DNA of 10,572 nt from Desulfovibrio sp. (GTDB lineage Bacteria; Desulfobacterota; Desulfovibrionia; Desulfovibrionales; Desulfovibrionaceae), in the NCBI GenBank assembly GCA_031275955.1, contig JAISNZ010000089.1:1-10572 (forward strand), read 5' to 3'. Both the position numbers and the translations under genes were made by a program. This document shows, in pieces, positions 1-6,900 of this stretch; within the stretch, counting starts at the first letter, position 1; the number at the start of each line of letters is the position of its first letter. Under the pieces are notes generated by a model. It worked only from the letters and a program-made list of their open reading frames with translations. It had not been told where the DNA came from and did not search any database.

Positions 1-2
1 GG

Positions 3-8
3 CCTCCC
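3..8 (-). promoter_or_regulatory. Shine-Dalgarno for a gene just outside the left edge
   Basis: On the minus strand the stop codon of the virion-like gene is followed at once by GCCGGGAGG, a strong ribosome binding site that reaches the window edge. It implies that another minus-strand gene starts a few bases to the left and that the virion-like gene sits inside a leftward operon, as expected for a phage structural module. The start codon itself is not visible. Confidence 0.4.
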
Positions 9-12
9 GGCA

Positions 13-621
13 TCATGACACCGGCAACCCCAAATAGACGCAGGCCAGAGCGCCCCAAGCCCTCACTTGGTTCTTGGCGGCCGTGGGCACCTTGCGGGAC
101 GCTCTAAACCGTGCACCGCTCGTCTCATTGTTCTGCGTGGTATTTGTCTGGTAGTCTTTGAATCCGGCCGCCAAGCCGATTACCCCCTTGATCAGGATGC
201 TTTTCGCCTGCCAGGAGTACTGCCGCGACTTTTCCCGTAACGCTGCCGCCTGCCCGGCAATCTGCATGGTCTCCTGTCCGGTCTTCATGGCCGCGTTGTA
301 GTACAGCCGCTCCAGATTCCTCTGGCCCTTCATGGCGTAGGACTGCATGGCCGCGTTGGCGGAATCACCGGCTATGCCCCGCTTTGCGGCCACGACCTGA
401 TTCATGGCCGCCTGCCTCTCCTGGCTGGACACCAGTTGCCGGTACTCGGATTCATACTGTTTCCGGACCAGCCAGCTTTGCATCCCGGCCTGATTCTCAA
501 GACTTTCGGCGGCAATCTCATATGCCTTGGCGTTATACTGGGCGTTGGCTATGCCTGAGCCGGTAGACCAGCCGCTGGAAAAGCCCTTGCCGGCATAGGA
601 TGCGGCCTGATCCCACCACAT
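13..621 (-). CDS. phage internal virion protein-like (T7 gp14 type)
   Basis: A 202-aa protein starting MWWDQAASYAGKGF. It is rich in Ala, Gln, Tyr and Arg and looks almost entirely helical (about residues 25-150), with no signal peptide and one weak hydrophobic patch (ILIKGVIGLAAG, about residues 142-153). Size, composition and the order of a short Gly/Ala-rich head, a long Gln-rich helix and a central RGIAGDSANAAM segment resemble the T7 gp14 class of internal core proteins, which are ejected with the DNA and help it cross the envelope. That is recognition by style, not a motif match; another phage structural protein is possible. In the same frame the start is preceded by eight Gly codons and no earlier start before a stop near 770, and a GGAGGA box abuts the ATG, closer than normal. 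The true N-terminus may therefore lie upstream and have been cut off. Confidence 0.6.
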   Translation of the reverse strand: MWWDQAASYAGKGFSSGWSTGSGIANAQYNAKAYEIAAESLENQAGMQSWLVRKQYESEYRQLVSSQERQAAMNQVVAAKRGIAGDSANAAMQSYAMKGQRNLERLYYNAAMKTGQETMQIAGQAAALREKSRQYSWQAKSILIKGVIGLAAGFKDYQTNTTQNNETSGARFRASRKVPTAAKNQVRAWGALACVYLGLPVS

Positions 622-663
622 TCCTCCGCCGCCCCCGCCGCCGCCCGCACCGCCGTCCCCGCC
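622..663. repeat. GCC/GGC-rich low-complexity tract
   Basis: A run of GCC, CCG and TCC triplets lies between the start of the leftward virion-like gene and the rightward small phage ORFs. Read on the minus strand it gives a Gly run in frame with the virion-like protein. Read on the plus strand it gives an Ala/Pro run in frame with a coiled-coil segment (about 664-720). Which strand was originally coding is unclear. It is a natural place for slippage or for a deletion junction. Confidence 0.6.
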
Positions 664-712
664 TTGCTTGCCGAAGTGGAGAGACTGCGGGCCGAACTGG
701 AAGATGAACGCG

Positions 713-808
713 ATGAAGCGCGTGGAAGCCGTGCGCGAAGCGAAATATTCGTTTCGGCGGGGATACTACAAAGGTATGGAAGATTACAGAAAAGGAGTGC
801 GGCTGTGA
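713..808 (+). CDS. small phage ORF, possibly the 3' part of a frameshifted gene
   Basis: A 31-aa ORF, MKRVEAVREAKYSF...DYRKGVRL, with a GGAAG box 9 nt before the ATG; an ATG at 704 in the same frame has no usable ribosome site. The overlapping frame from 664 reads as a clean coiled coil (AEVERLRAELEDERDEA) up to about 720, then becomes unconvincing just where this frame becomes protein-like. One extra base near 712-730 would therefore have split a single gene. The stop overlaps a GTG at 805 that has an AAAGGAG box 7 nt upstream and opens a 16-codon ORF (805-855) ending one base before the AlpA start. This gives a chain of coupled starts leading into AlpA. Function is unknown and the ORF may be non-coding remains. 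Confidence 0.3.
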   Translation: MKRVEAVREAKYSFRRGYYKGMEDYRKGVRL

Positions 809-856
809 CACGAATGTCAGAAGAAGACTTAGCGGAAAAAGAAGGGTTGGTGTGAG

Positions 857-1060
857 ATGAGTCAGCAGTTTGGAGAACGCTTACTGAAGCTCCCGGAAGT
901 CCTTGCCATTGTCGGGATGAAAAAAACGGCATGGTATGACGGCGTAAAAGCCGGCAAATACCCGCGCCCCATCAAGCGTAGTTCCCGCGACGCCGTATGG
1001 CTGCTGTCTGAGATTCAGAGCCTTATTTCAGACGCCGCGGCCGGCCGAAGCCTCCAATGA
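857..1060 (+). CDS. AlpA-family phage regulator / excisionase-like protein
   Basis: A 67-aa protein that is essentially one winged helix-turn-helix of the AlpA/MerR-like type. The recognisable run is RLLKLPEVLAIVGMKKTAWY (residues 8-27), followed by KAGKYPRPIK and a short wing ending VWLLSEIQSLI. In P4-like and CP4-57-like elements such proteins activate the integrase gene or act as the directionality factor for excision. The start is one base after the stop of a 16-codon upstream ORF (TGAGATG), with GAAGGG about 10 nt upstream as a modest ribosome site. Its last 33 bp overlap the end of the convergent integrase gene, so each transcript is antisense to the other's tail. The family call is firm; whether it acts on int, on excision or on both is inference. 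Confidence 0.8.
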   Translation: MSQQFGERLLKLPEVLAIVGMKKTAWYDGVKAGKYPRPIKRSSRDAVWLLSEIQSLISDAAAGRSLQ

Positions 1061-2230
1061 ATCCAGGTAGTCGGCCCATGCCTGCATCATCCGCCGGCGC
1101 TCTTCCAGGTGTTCGGACCTGTGATATGCCGCGCGCACTTTGTTCCCTTCCACATGGGCGAGTTGCCTTTCAATCGCGTCAATGCTCCACCCCTGTTCCG
1201 CCAGTAAGGATGACGCCATAGCGCGGAACCCATGCCCGCACATTTCCTCTCGCGCATACCCCAAATACCGCAAGGCCGCGTTTATGGTGTTGTCGCTCAT
1301 GGGGCGGCTCGCCGTTCGTCGTGACGGGAACAGAAACCGCCCGCCCAGGGTGTATTTTTCCAATTCAGCCAAAACCGCCAACGACTGCGTAGCCAGAGGC
1401 ACAATATGCGGCCTGCGCATCTTCATTTTCTCCCCGGGTATGCGCCATTCGGCCCCGGCAAGGTCAAACTCCGCCCATTCCGCCCGCCGGAGTTCCCCCG
1501 GCCGGACAAAGGTCAAGGCCCCCAAAAGCAGCGCGCACCGCGTGACTACCCCGGAATATCCCCTGATTGCCAGCATCAGCTTGCCGACTTGCTTGGGCTC
1601 AATAATGGCCGGCATGGGCACGGATTTTTGGGAGCGCAGGGCGCCGGACAAATCGCGCGACGGGTCGTGGTAGATGATGCCGCAGGCAATGCCGTAGCGC
1701 ATAATCTGAGATATGTGGCTCTTGAGTTTGCGCATTGCGACGATGGTTCCGCGCTCCTCCACCCGGCGCAGCACGGCAAGGACGGTCGGCGCGTCAATGT
1801 CCGCAAGGGGCATGCCTCCCAAAAAAGGCAAAGCGTCACGATCCAGCCGCCCCCAAACTTCTGAGGCGTACTTTTCCGTCATCACACCGGCAGCCCTGTC
1901 CCACCATGCCTTTGCCACATCGCGGAAAAGACTCGTTTCCCCTCCCCCCGCCTTCCTTTTTTTGCCGGAAGGCTCAGCCCCCTTCTCCACATCCTTCCGC
2001 GCGGCCAGCGCCTTTTCGCGGGCTTCTCGCAGCGTGATCGCCGGATACGCGCCAAGGCTGATCATTTTCGCTTTGCCCTGGTGGCGGTACCGAAACCGCC
2101 AATGTTTGCCGCCCGAGGGCGACACCTCCAGACACAAGCCGTTGCCTGTCTGATCTGACAGCCGATAGACCTTTTCCCTTGGCCGGGCTTGGGCAATCGC
2201 CTTTTCCGTGAGCATGTGAGTAACTTCCAT
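1028..2230 (-). CDS. int: tyrosine recombinase (tRNA-targeting phage/island integrase)
   Basis: A 400-aa site-specific recombinase. The N-terminal DUF4102-type arm-binding domain spans about residues 6-90 (LTEKAIAQARPREK, YRLSDQ, GKAKMISLGAYPAITLREAR). A core-binding SAM-like domain lies at about 100-200 and the catalytic domain at about 205-385. Catalytic residues are visible: R243 in VRPGELR, a beta-hairpin Lys (K268 or K270) before RRPHIVPL, H333 and R336 in HGFR, H359 in QLAH, and the nucleophile Y369 in AAYH. The full set and normal length suggest an active enzyme. The ORF can begin at 2230, but the ATG at 2215 has GGAAG 8 nt upstream and starts MLTEKAIAQ, as family members usually do, so it is the likelier start. 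The gene faces the 3' end of tRNA-Ser on the same strand, which marks that tRNA as the integration target. Confidence 0.95.
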   Translation of the reverse strand: MEVTHMLTEKAIAQARPREKVYRLSDQTGNGLCLEVSPSGGKHWRFRYRHQGKAKMISLGAYPAITLREAREKALAARKDVEKGAEPSGKKRKAGGGETSLFRDVAKAWWDRAAGVMTEKYASEVWGRLDRDALPFLGGMPLADIDAPTVLAVLRRVEERGTIVAMRKLKSHISQIMRYGIACGIIYHDPSRDLSGALRSQKSVPMPAIIEPKQVGKLMLAIRGYSGVVTRCALLLGALTFVRPGELRRAEWAEFDLAGAEWRIPGEKMKMRRPHIVPLATQSLAVLAELEKYTLGGRFLFPSRRTASRPMSDNTINAALRYLGYAREEMCGHGFRAMASSLLAEQGWSIDAIERQLAHVEGNKVRAAYHRSEHLEERRRMMQAWADYLDSLEASAGRGV

Positions 2231-2263
2231 GTTGGCGTGGACAGATACTCAATTTTTACTCAC
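2216..2263 (-). promoter_or_regulatory. 8-bp inverted repeat around the int start
   Basis: GTGAGTAA (2216-2223) and TTACTCAC (2256-2263) form a perfect inverted repeat with 32 nt between. On the int message the second arm ends directly before the ATG at 2215, and the weak ribosome site and the alternative start at 2230 lie in the loop. A further half-copy (GATACTC) sits just inside the outer arm. This could be an operator pair for repression of int or an RNA hairpin controlling its translation. The symmetry is directly visible; the role is inference. Confidence 0.4.
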
Positions 2264-2290
2264 AAAATACCCCGGCAGCAAGCGGAAACA

Positions 2291-2369
2291 TGCGGACTCA
2301 TGCGGACAGCAAAACCCCGTAAAAGCAAAGCCCGCGTAGGCTTTGCGGACCTATGCGGACTTACGCGGA
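2291..2369. repeat. phased TGCGGAC direct repeats, candidate arm-type integrase sites
   Basis: TGCGGAC occurs at 2291-2297, 2301-2307, 2344-2350 and 2354-2360, with a degenerate copy CGCGGA at about 2364-2369. Copies within each cluster start 10 bp apart, one helical turn, so bound proteins would lie on the same face. The clusters flank a perfect hairpin and end about 9 bp from the tRNA 3' end. Position between int and the tRNA, direct orientation and phasing all fit arm-type binding sites of the adjacent integrase or sites for the AlpA-like protein. Which protein binds is not shown by the sequence. Confidence 0.6.
2325..2346. repeat. perfect 8-bp hairpin between the phased repeats
   Basis: GCAAAGCC (2325-2332), a 6-nt loop CGCGTA, and GGCTTTGC (2339-2346). 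The right arm overlaps the start of the third TGCGGAC copy. There is no T-run on either side, so it is unlikely to be a simple intrinsic terminator. It lies midway between the two repeat clusters and is more likely part of the attachment-site architecture. Confidence 0.55.
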
Positions 2370-2377
2370 AATTGTTC

Positions 2378-2440
2378 TGGCGGAGGGAGAGGGATTTGAA
2401 CCCCCGGAAGGTTTTCACCTTCGCTGGTTTTCAAGACCAG
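2378..2440. other. probable attachment site (element/chromosome junction) in the tRNA-Ser 3' half
   Basis: Integrases of this class recombine within tRNA genes, and the element brings a copy of the 3' part so that the tRNA stays whole. With int immediately left of the CCA end, the crossover core should lie between the anticodon loop and the CCA end. The second copy (the other att site) should lie left of this window; I see no duplicate of the T-arm sequence inside it. The exact core cannot be set from one end alone. Confidence 0.6.
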
Positions 2441-2469
2441 TGCAATCAACCGGACTCTGCCACCCCTCC
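2378..2469 (-). tRNA. tRNA-Ser(UGA)
   Basis: Read on the minus strand, the acceptor stem GGAGGGG (2469-2463) pairs with TCCCTCC, followed by discriminator G and an encoded CCA (2380-2378). The anticodon arm is CTGGT, loop CTTGAAA, ACCAG, giving anticodon TGA at 2433-2431 for UCA/UCG serine codons. A long variable arm (AAGGTGAAAACCTT) and the T arm GGGGG, TTCAAAT, CCCTC follow. The long variable arm and G discriminator are serine identity features. The gene is intact although a mobile element has used its 3' end, as expected when the element restores the 3' sequence on insertion. The 3' end faces the integrase gene. Confidence 0.97.
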
Positions 2470-2512
2470 GCGCCACAACCCGCGCCCCGCCGGGGAAACA
2501 AGCATTTTCCGG

Positions 2513-2541
2513 GGTGTATGCCGGCCCCTTAGCCCTGTCAA
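2513..2541 (-). promoter_or_regulatory. promoter of tRNA-Ser
   Basis: On the minus strand a perfect -35 box TTGACA (2541-2536) is followed after exactly 17 bp by TACACC (2518-2513), a 3/6 match to the -10 consensus. Transcription would start near 2506 and give a leader of about 37 nt before the tRNA. A consensus -35 with correct spacing at the right distance makes this convincing. It lies in the leader region of the divergent pump operon, so the two transcription units share a 234-bp intergenic region. Confidence 0.6.
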
Positions 2542-2562
2542 GATGCGCCAAGACGACAAAAA

Positions 2563-2672
2563 CGGAAGAAACCTTCCGGCCGGAAAGAGGCTTGACTTTG
2601 CGCCGCGCATCAGGCATTGAGACTTTTTGTGGAATCTTGACGCAAGGCCCTGCCGACAACCGGCCTGCCGGT
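2563..2672. promoter_or_regulatory. stacked palindromes in the pump leader, candidate operator(s)
   Basis: CGGAAG (2563-2568) and CTTCCG (2573-2578) form an inverted repeat with a 4-nt spacer. It overlaps the perfect 12-bp palindrome TTCCGGCCGGAA (2574-2585), so three CGGAA half-sites lie in alternating orientation. A second inverted repeat, ACCGGC CT GCCGGT (2659-2672), lies just upstream of the adaptor gene's ribosome site. A -35-like TTGACT is at 2592-2597, but no good -10 lies 16-18 bp downstream, so no promoter is assigned. Efflux operons are usually controlled by TetR or MarR repressors binding such palindromes; no regulator gene adjoins here. In GC-rich DNA short palindromes also arise by chance. 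Confidence 0.35.
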
Positions 2673-2703
2673 CTTCTCCAGCCGCAGAGGAGTCTTTTGT
2701 TCC

Positions 2704-3939
2704 ATGCAGATCATTTCCCGTTGCGGATTGTTCCTCTGGAGCCTTCTGCCCGTGCTGGCCTTTGCCGCCTGCGACGGCGGACCCGCCGGGCAGGACCAGT
2801 TGCCCCAGGTAAGCTATATGGTCGTCTCCCCCCAGAAGGAACCCCTGATCCTGAAGACAGAGCTTCCCGGACGGACGGCCGCCTATAACCTCTCGGAAGT
2901 CCGGCCGCAAATCACCGGCATTATTCAGGACCGCCTTTTTGAACAGGGGGATTTCGTCACTCAGGGGCAGCCCCTGTACCAAATCGACACGGCCCTGTAC
3001 GCCGCGGCCTGCGACAGCGCCGGCGCCGCCCTGCAGAAGGCCCAGGCCAATGCCCAGGCCGCCGGCCTCCTGGCCGCCCGCTACCGGCGGATTGTCCACA
3101 GCAACGCGGTCAGCAAGCAGGAATACGACAACGCCGTGGCCGCCAAGGCCCAGGCCGACGCCGAGGTCGCCTTCGCCAAGGCCGCCCTGGACACCGCCCG
3201 CATCAACCTCGGCTATACCACCATCCGGGCGCCCATTTCCGGGCATATCGGGCGTTCCTCCGTCACCTCCGGCGCCCTGGTCACCCAGAACCAGCCCGAC
3301 GCCCTGGCCACCATCCAGCAACTGGACCCCATCTATGTGGATCTGACCCAGTCCAGCACGGAGATTCTGCGCCTGCGCCGCGCCCATGCCAGCGGCCTGC
3401 TGCGCTCCAGCGGCAAAAACGCCGCCAAGGTCAAGCTCCTTCTGCCTGACGGAACCCTCTATGCCGCCCCGGGACCGGACGGCGCCCCTGTCCCCATTGA
3501 GGGCGACCTGCTCTTTTCCGAGGTCTCCGTGGAGCAGAGCACCGGCTCCGTCACCCTGCGGGCGGAATTCCCCAACGCCGAGGGGCTTCTCCTGCCCGGC
3601 ATGTTTGTCCGGGCCATTGTGGAGGAAGGGGCCAGGGAAGGGGCCATCCTCATCCCGCAAAAGACCGTCAGCCGCGACAACCGGGGCCGGCCTGTGGTCA
3701 ACAAGCTGGTCAAGAACGCCACCATCCGGGATCAGGAGGGGGTCTTCAATCTGGCGGCCACTGTCCTGACCATCTCCACTGACGTGGATAACGACAAATG
3801 GCTGGTTCTGGACGGCCTGCGGGAGGGAGACCGGATTCTTGTGGAGGGCCTGCTGAAAATCCAGCGCGGCAGGCCGGTGCGCGGCGCGCAGGTCAATACT
3901 GACGGTTCGCCCCTCTCTCCGGACGCCCCCGCGCGCTGA
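2704..3939 (+). CDS. acrA: RND efflux periplasmic adaptor lipoprotein (AcrA/MexA family)
   Basis: A 411-aa membrane-fusion protein that should link the inner-membrane pump to the outer-membrane channel in the periplasm. The signal peptide ends FAAC, giving a lipidated Cys23; Phe at -3 makes the lipobox slightly degenerate. Lipoyl half-motifs lie at about 65-97 (EVRPQITGII) and 169-200 (YTTIRAPISGHIG), with an alpha-helical hairpin between them. The channel-contact motif R-x3-L-x6-S of AcrA is present as R126, I130, S137, so Leu is replaced by Ile. The beta-barrel covers about 205-300 (QLDPIYVDLTQSS, LLPGMFVRA) and a membrane-proximal domain follows. Compared with AcrA it has about 10 extra residues near 254-263 and a looser segment near 335-360. 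AGAGGAG lies 11 nt before the ATG. The transporter gene follows after 12 nt, so the two are co-transcribed. Confidence 0.95.
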   Translation: MQIISRCGLFLWSLLPVLAFAACDGGPAGQDQLPQVSYMVVSPQKEPLILKTELPGRTAAYNLSEVRPQITGIIQDRLFEQGDFVTQGQPLYQIDTALYAAACDSAGAALQKAQANAQAAGLLAARYRRIVHSNAVSKQEYDNAVAAKAQADAEVAFAKAALDTARINLGYTTIRAPISGHIGRSSVTSGALVTQNQPDALATIQQLDPIYVDLTQSSTEILRLRRAHASGLLRSSGKNAAKVKLLLPDGTLYAAPGPDGAPVPIEGDLLFSEVSVEQSTGSVTLRAEFPNAEGLLLPGMFVRAIVEEGAREGAILIPQKTVSRDNRGRPVVNKLVKNATIRDQEGVFNLAATVLTISTDVDNDKWLVLDGLREGDRILVEGLLKIQRGRPVRGAQVNTDGSPLSPDAPAR

Positions 3940-3951
3940 GGCAGGTTGCCC

Positions 3952-6900
3952 ATGCCCCGATTTTTCATCGATCGCCCCATCTTTGCCTGCGTTATCGCCC
4001 TGATCATCATGATCGCGGGGGCACTGTCCCTCTACAGCCTGCCCCGCGCCCAGTTCCCCAACATCGCCCCGCCGGAAATTTCCATTTCGGCCATCTATCT
4101 CGGCGCCTCGGCCAAGACCGTGGAGGATACCGTCACCCAGATCATCGAACAGCAGATGACGGGCGTTGACAACCTGATCTACATGAACTCCACCAGCGAT
4201 TCCTCGGGCCGGTCCGTCATCACCCTGACCTTCGCCCCCGGCACAAACCCGGATATCGCCCAGGTGCAGGCGCAGAACAAGCTGCAGCTGGCCACCCCCC
4301 TTCTGCCCGACGCCGTGCAGCGCCAGGGCATCCGCGTGGCCAAGTCCACCAGGAACTTCCTCATCGTCCTGAATCTCATCTCCGAAGACGGGAGCATGGA
4401 ACAGGGCGACCTGACCGACTACCTCGCCTCCAACCTCCAGGACCCCATCAGCCGCCTCCCCGGCGTGGGCGACATCCAGCTTTTCGGCACCCAGTACGCC
4501 TTGCGCATCTGGCTGGACCCGGTCAGGATGCGGGAATACCGCCTCAACCCCTCCGACATAGCCGCCGCCATCCAGTCCCAGAACGCCCAGGGGACCGGCG
4601 GCCAGATCGGGGCCGGGCCGGCCCTGGAGGGACAGCAGATCAACATCAGCGTCACCTCCTCCTCCCGCCTGGAAAGCGTGGAGCAGTTTGAGAACATCCT
4701 GTTGCGCGTCAACCCCGACGGCTCCTCCCTTTACCTGAAGGACGTGGCCCGCGCGGAACTGGGCGGGGAACAGTATTTCGCTTACGGCCGCTACAACGGC
4801 CACCCTTCCGCCGGCCTCGGCATCAAGCTGGCTTCCGGAGCCAATGCCCTGGAAACCGCCGATCTGATCAAACAGACCGTAGCCTCCCTGTCCGCCTTTT
4901 TCCCCCCCGGACTCAAGGCCGTCTATCCCTTTGACTCCACTCTCTTTGTCCGCCTCTCCATCGAAGAGGTCTTCAAGACCCTGGGCATCGCCATTGTCCT
5001 GGTCTTCCTGGTCATGTACCTCTTCCTCCAGAATTTCCGCGCCACCCTGATCCCCACCATCACCGTGCCCGTGGTCCTGCTCGGCACCTTCGGCGTCTTT
5101 GCCGCCGCCGGCTTCTCCATCAATACCCTGACCATGTTCGGCATCGTCCTGGTCATCGGCCTGCTGGTGGACGACGCCATCGTGGTGGTGGAGAACGTGG
5201 AGCGGGTCATGCGCGAGGAGAACCTCGCGCCCAAAGAGGCGGCCCGCGTTTCCATGGATCAGATCTCCTCCGCCCTGGTGGGCGTGGGCACCGTCCTTTC
5301 CGCCGTTTTTCTGCCCATGGCCTTTTTCGGAGGCTCCACAGGGGTCATTTACCGGCAATTTTCCATTACCCTGGCCTCGGCCATGATCCTTTCCGTCTTT
5401 GTGGCCCTTTCCCTGACTCCGGCCCTGTGCGCCACCCTGCTCCAGCCCCACCGCCAGGCGGCCCAACAGGGCCTGTTCGGCCGCTTCAACCGCTGGTTCG
5501 ACGGCCTCTCCCTCCGCTACCAGCGCCGCGTCTTCGGCCTGATCTCGGCCCCGGCGCGCTATCTCGCCGTCTTCCTGCTGGCGGTGGTCCTCATGGTCCT
5601 GCTCTTCCTCCGCCTGCCCACGGCCTTTTTGCCCATTGAAGACCAGGGCCTGCTCCTGTTCTCCGTCCAACTGGACCCCGGGGCCAGCTTTGAGCGCACG
5701 GACGAAGTCCTGCACAAGCTCGAACGCTATTTGCTGGAAGAAGAAGCCGAGGCGGTGGAAGCCACCATGATGGTGACCGGCTACGGCTTCAGCGGCATCG
5801 GGCAGAACGCGGCCCTCGGCTTTATCCGCCTCAGGGACTGGAGCCTGCGCACCGAGGACCGCCTGCGGGTCCAGGCCGTCGCCGCGCGCGCCAACCAGCG
5901 GTTCTCCAGCACCCCCCAGGCCCGCGTCTTTGTCTTCGCCCCGCCGGCGGTGATGGAACTGGGCACGGCCAACGGTTTCGATTTCCAACTGATTGATCGC
6001 GGCAGCAAGGGCCACGAGGAACTCATGCTCGCCCGCAACACCCTGCTGGCAGAAGCGGCGAGACGATCGGAAACCCTGGTCAACGTCCGCCCCAACGGCC
6101 TTGATGACGTGGAGCAGTTCCGGCTGCAAATCGATCTGGTCAACGCCGGCGCCATGGGACTGACCCAGGAGGCCGTCAACGCCGCCGTCGCCGCCTACTG
6201 GGGCGGCCAGTACGTCAACGATTTCATGGACAAGGGCCGGACCAAGAAGGTCTATATCCAGGCGGACGCGCCCTACCGGATGCAGGCCGCCGATTTCTTC
6301 CGCCATTACGCCATCCGCAATGCCCAGGGAGAGATGGTGGATTTTTCCGCCTTTCTTTCCGGCTCTTCCACCTTCGGCTCTCCCCGCCTGGAACGCTTCA
6401 ACGGCGTACCCTCCTCGCAGATCCTCGGCGAAGCCGCCCCGGGCAAAAGTTCGGGCCAGGCCATGGACCTGATGGAAGAGCTGACCCGGACCAAGCTGCC
6501 GGGCTTCGACTTTGCCTGGACCGGCCTCTCCCTTCAGGAAAAGCTCTCCGGCGCCCAGGCCCCGCTCCTCTACGCCCTGTCCCTGACCATCGTCTTTCTC
6601 TGTCTGGCGGCCCTCTATGAGAGCTGGTCCATCCCCATCTCCGTTCTTCTGGTCGTCCCTGTCGGCGTTATCGGCGCCCTCCTCGGCGCCTATCTGCGCG
6701 GATTCAACAACGACATCTACTTCCAGGTGGGGCTGTTGACCACCATGGGGCTTTCGGCCAAAAACGCCATCCTCATCGTGGAGTTCGCCAAAAATCTCCA
6801 CGAGGAGGGCCTGAGCGCCGTGGAAGCCGTCCTGCGGGCCGTGCGCATCCGCCTGCGGCCCATCATCATGACCTCGCTGGCCTTCATCCTCGGCGTGCTG

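Noticed and set aside
664..855. A 63-codon plus-strand ORF from a TTG as one gene
   Set aside because: No ribosome site precedes the TTG, and the frame stops looking like protein after about 720. The coiled-coil part is discussed with the possible frameshift instead.
2189..2620. Plus-strand ORF of 143 codons across the tRNA
   Set aside because: Its middle (RRERDLNPRKVFTFAG) is the well-known spurious translation of the antisense strand of tRNA-Ser; there is no ribosome site and it runs over att repeats.
2592..2620. Promoter for the efflux operon (TTGACT ... CATTGA)
   Set aside because: The -35-like hexamer is good, but the hexamers 16-18 bp downstream match the -10 consensus at only two positions.
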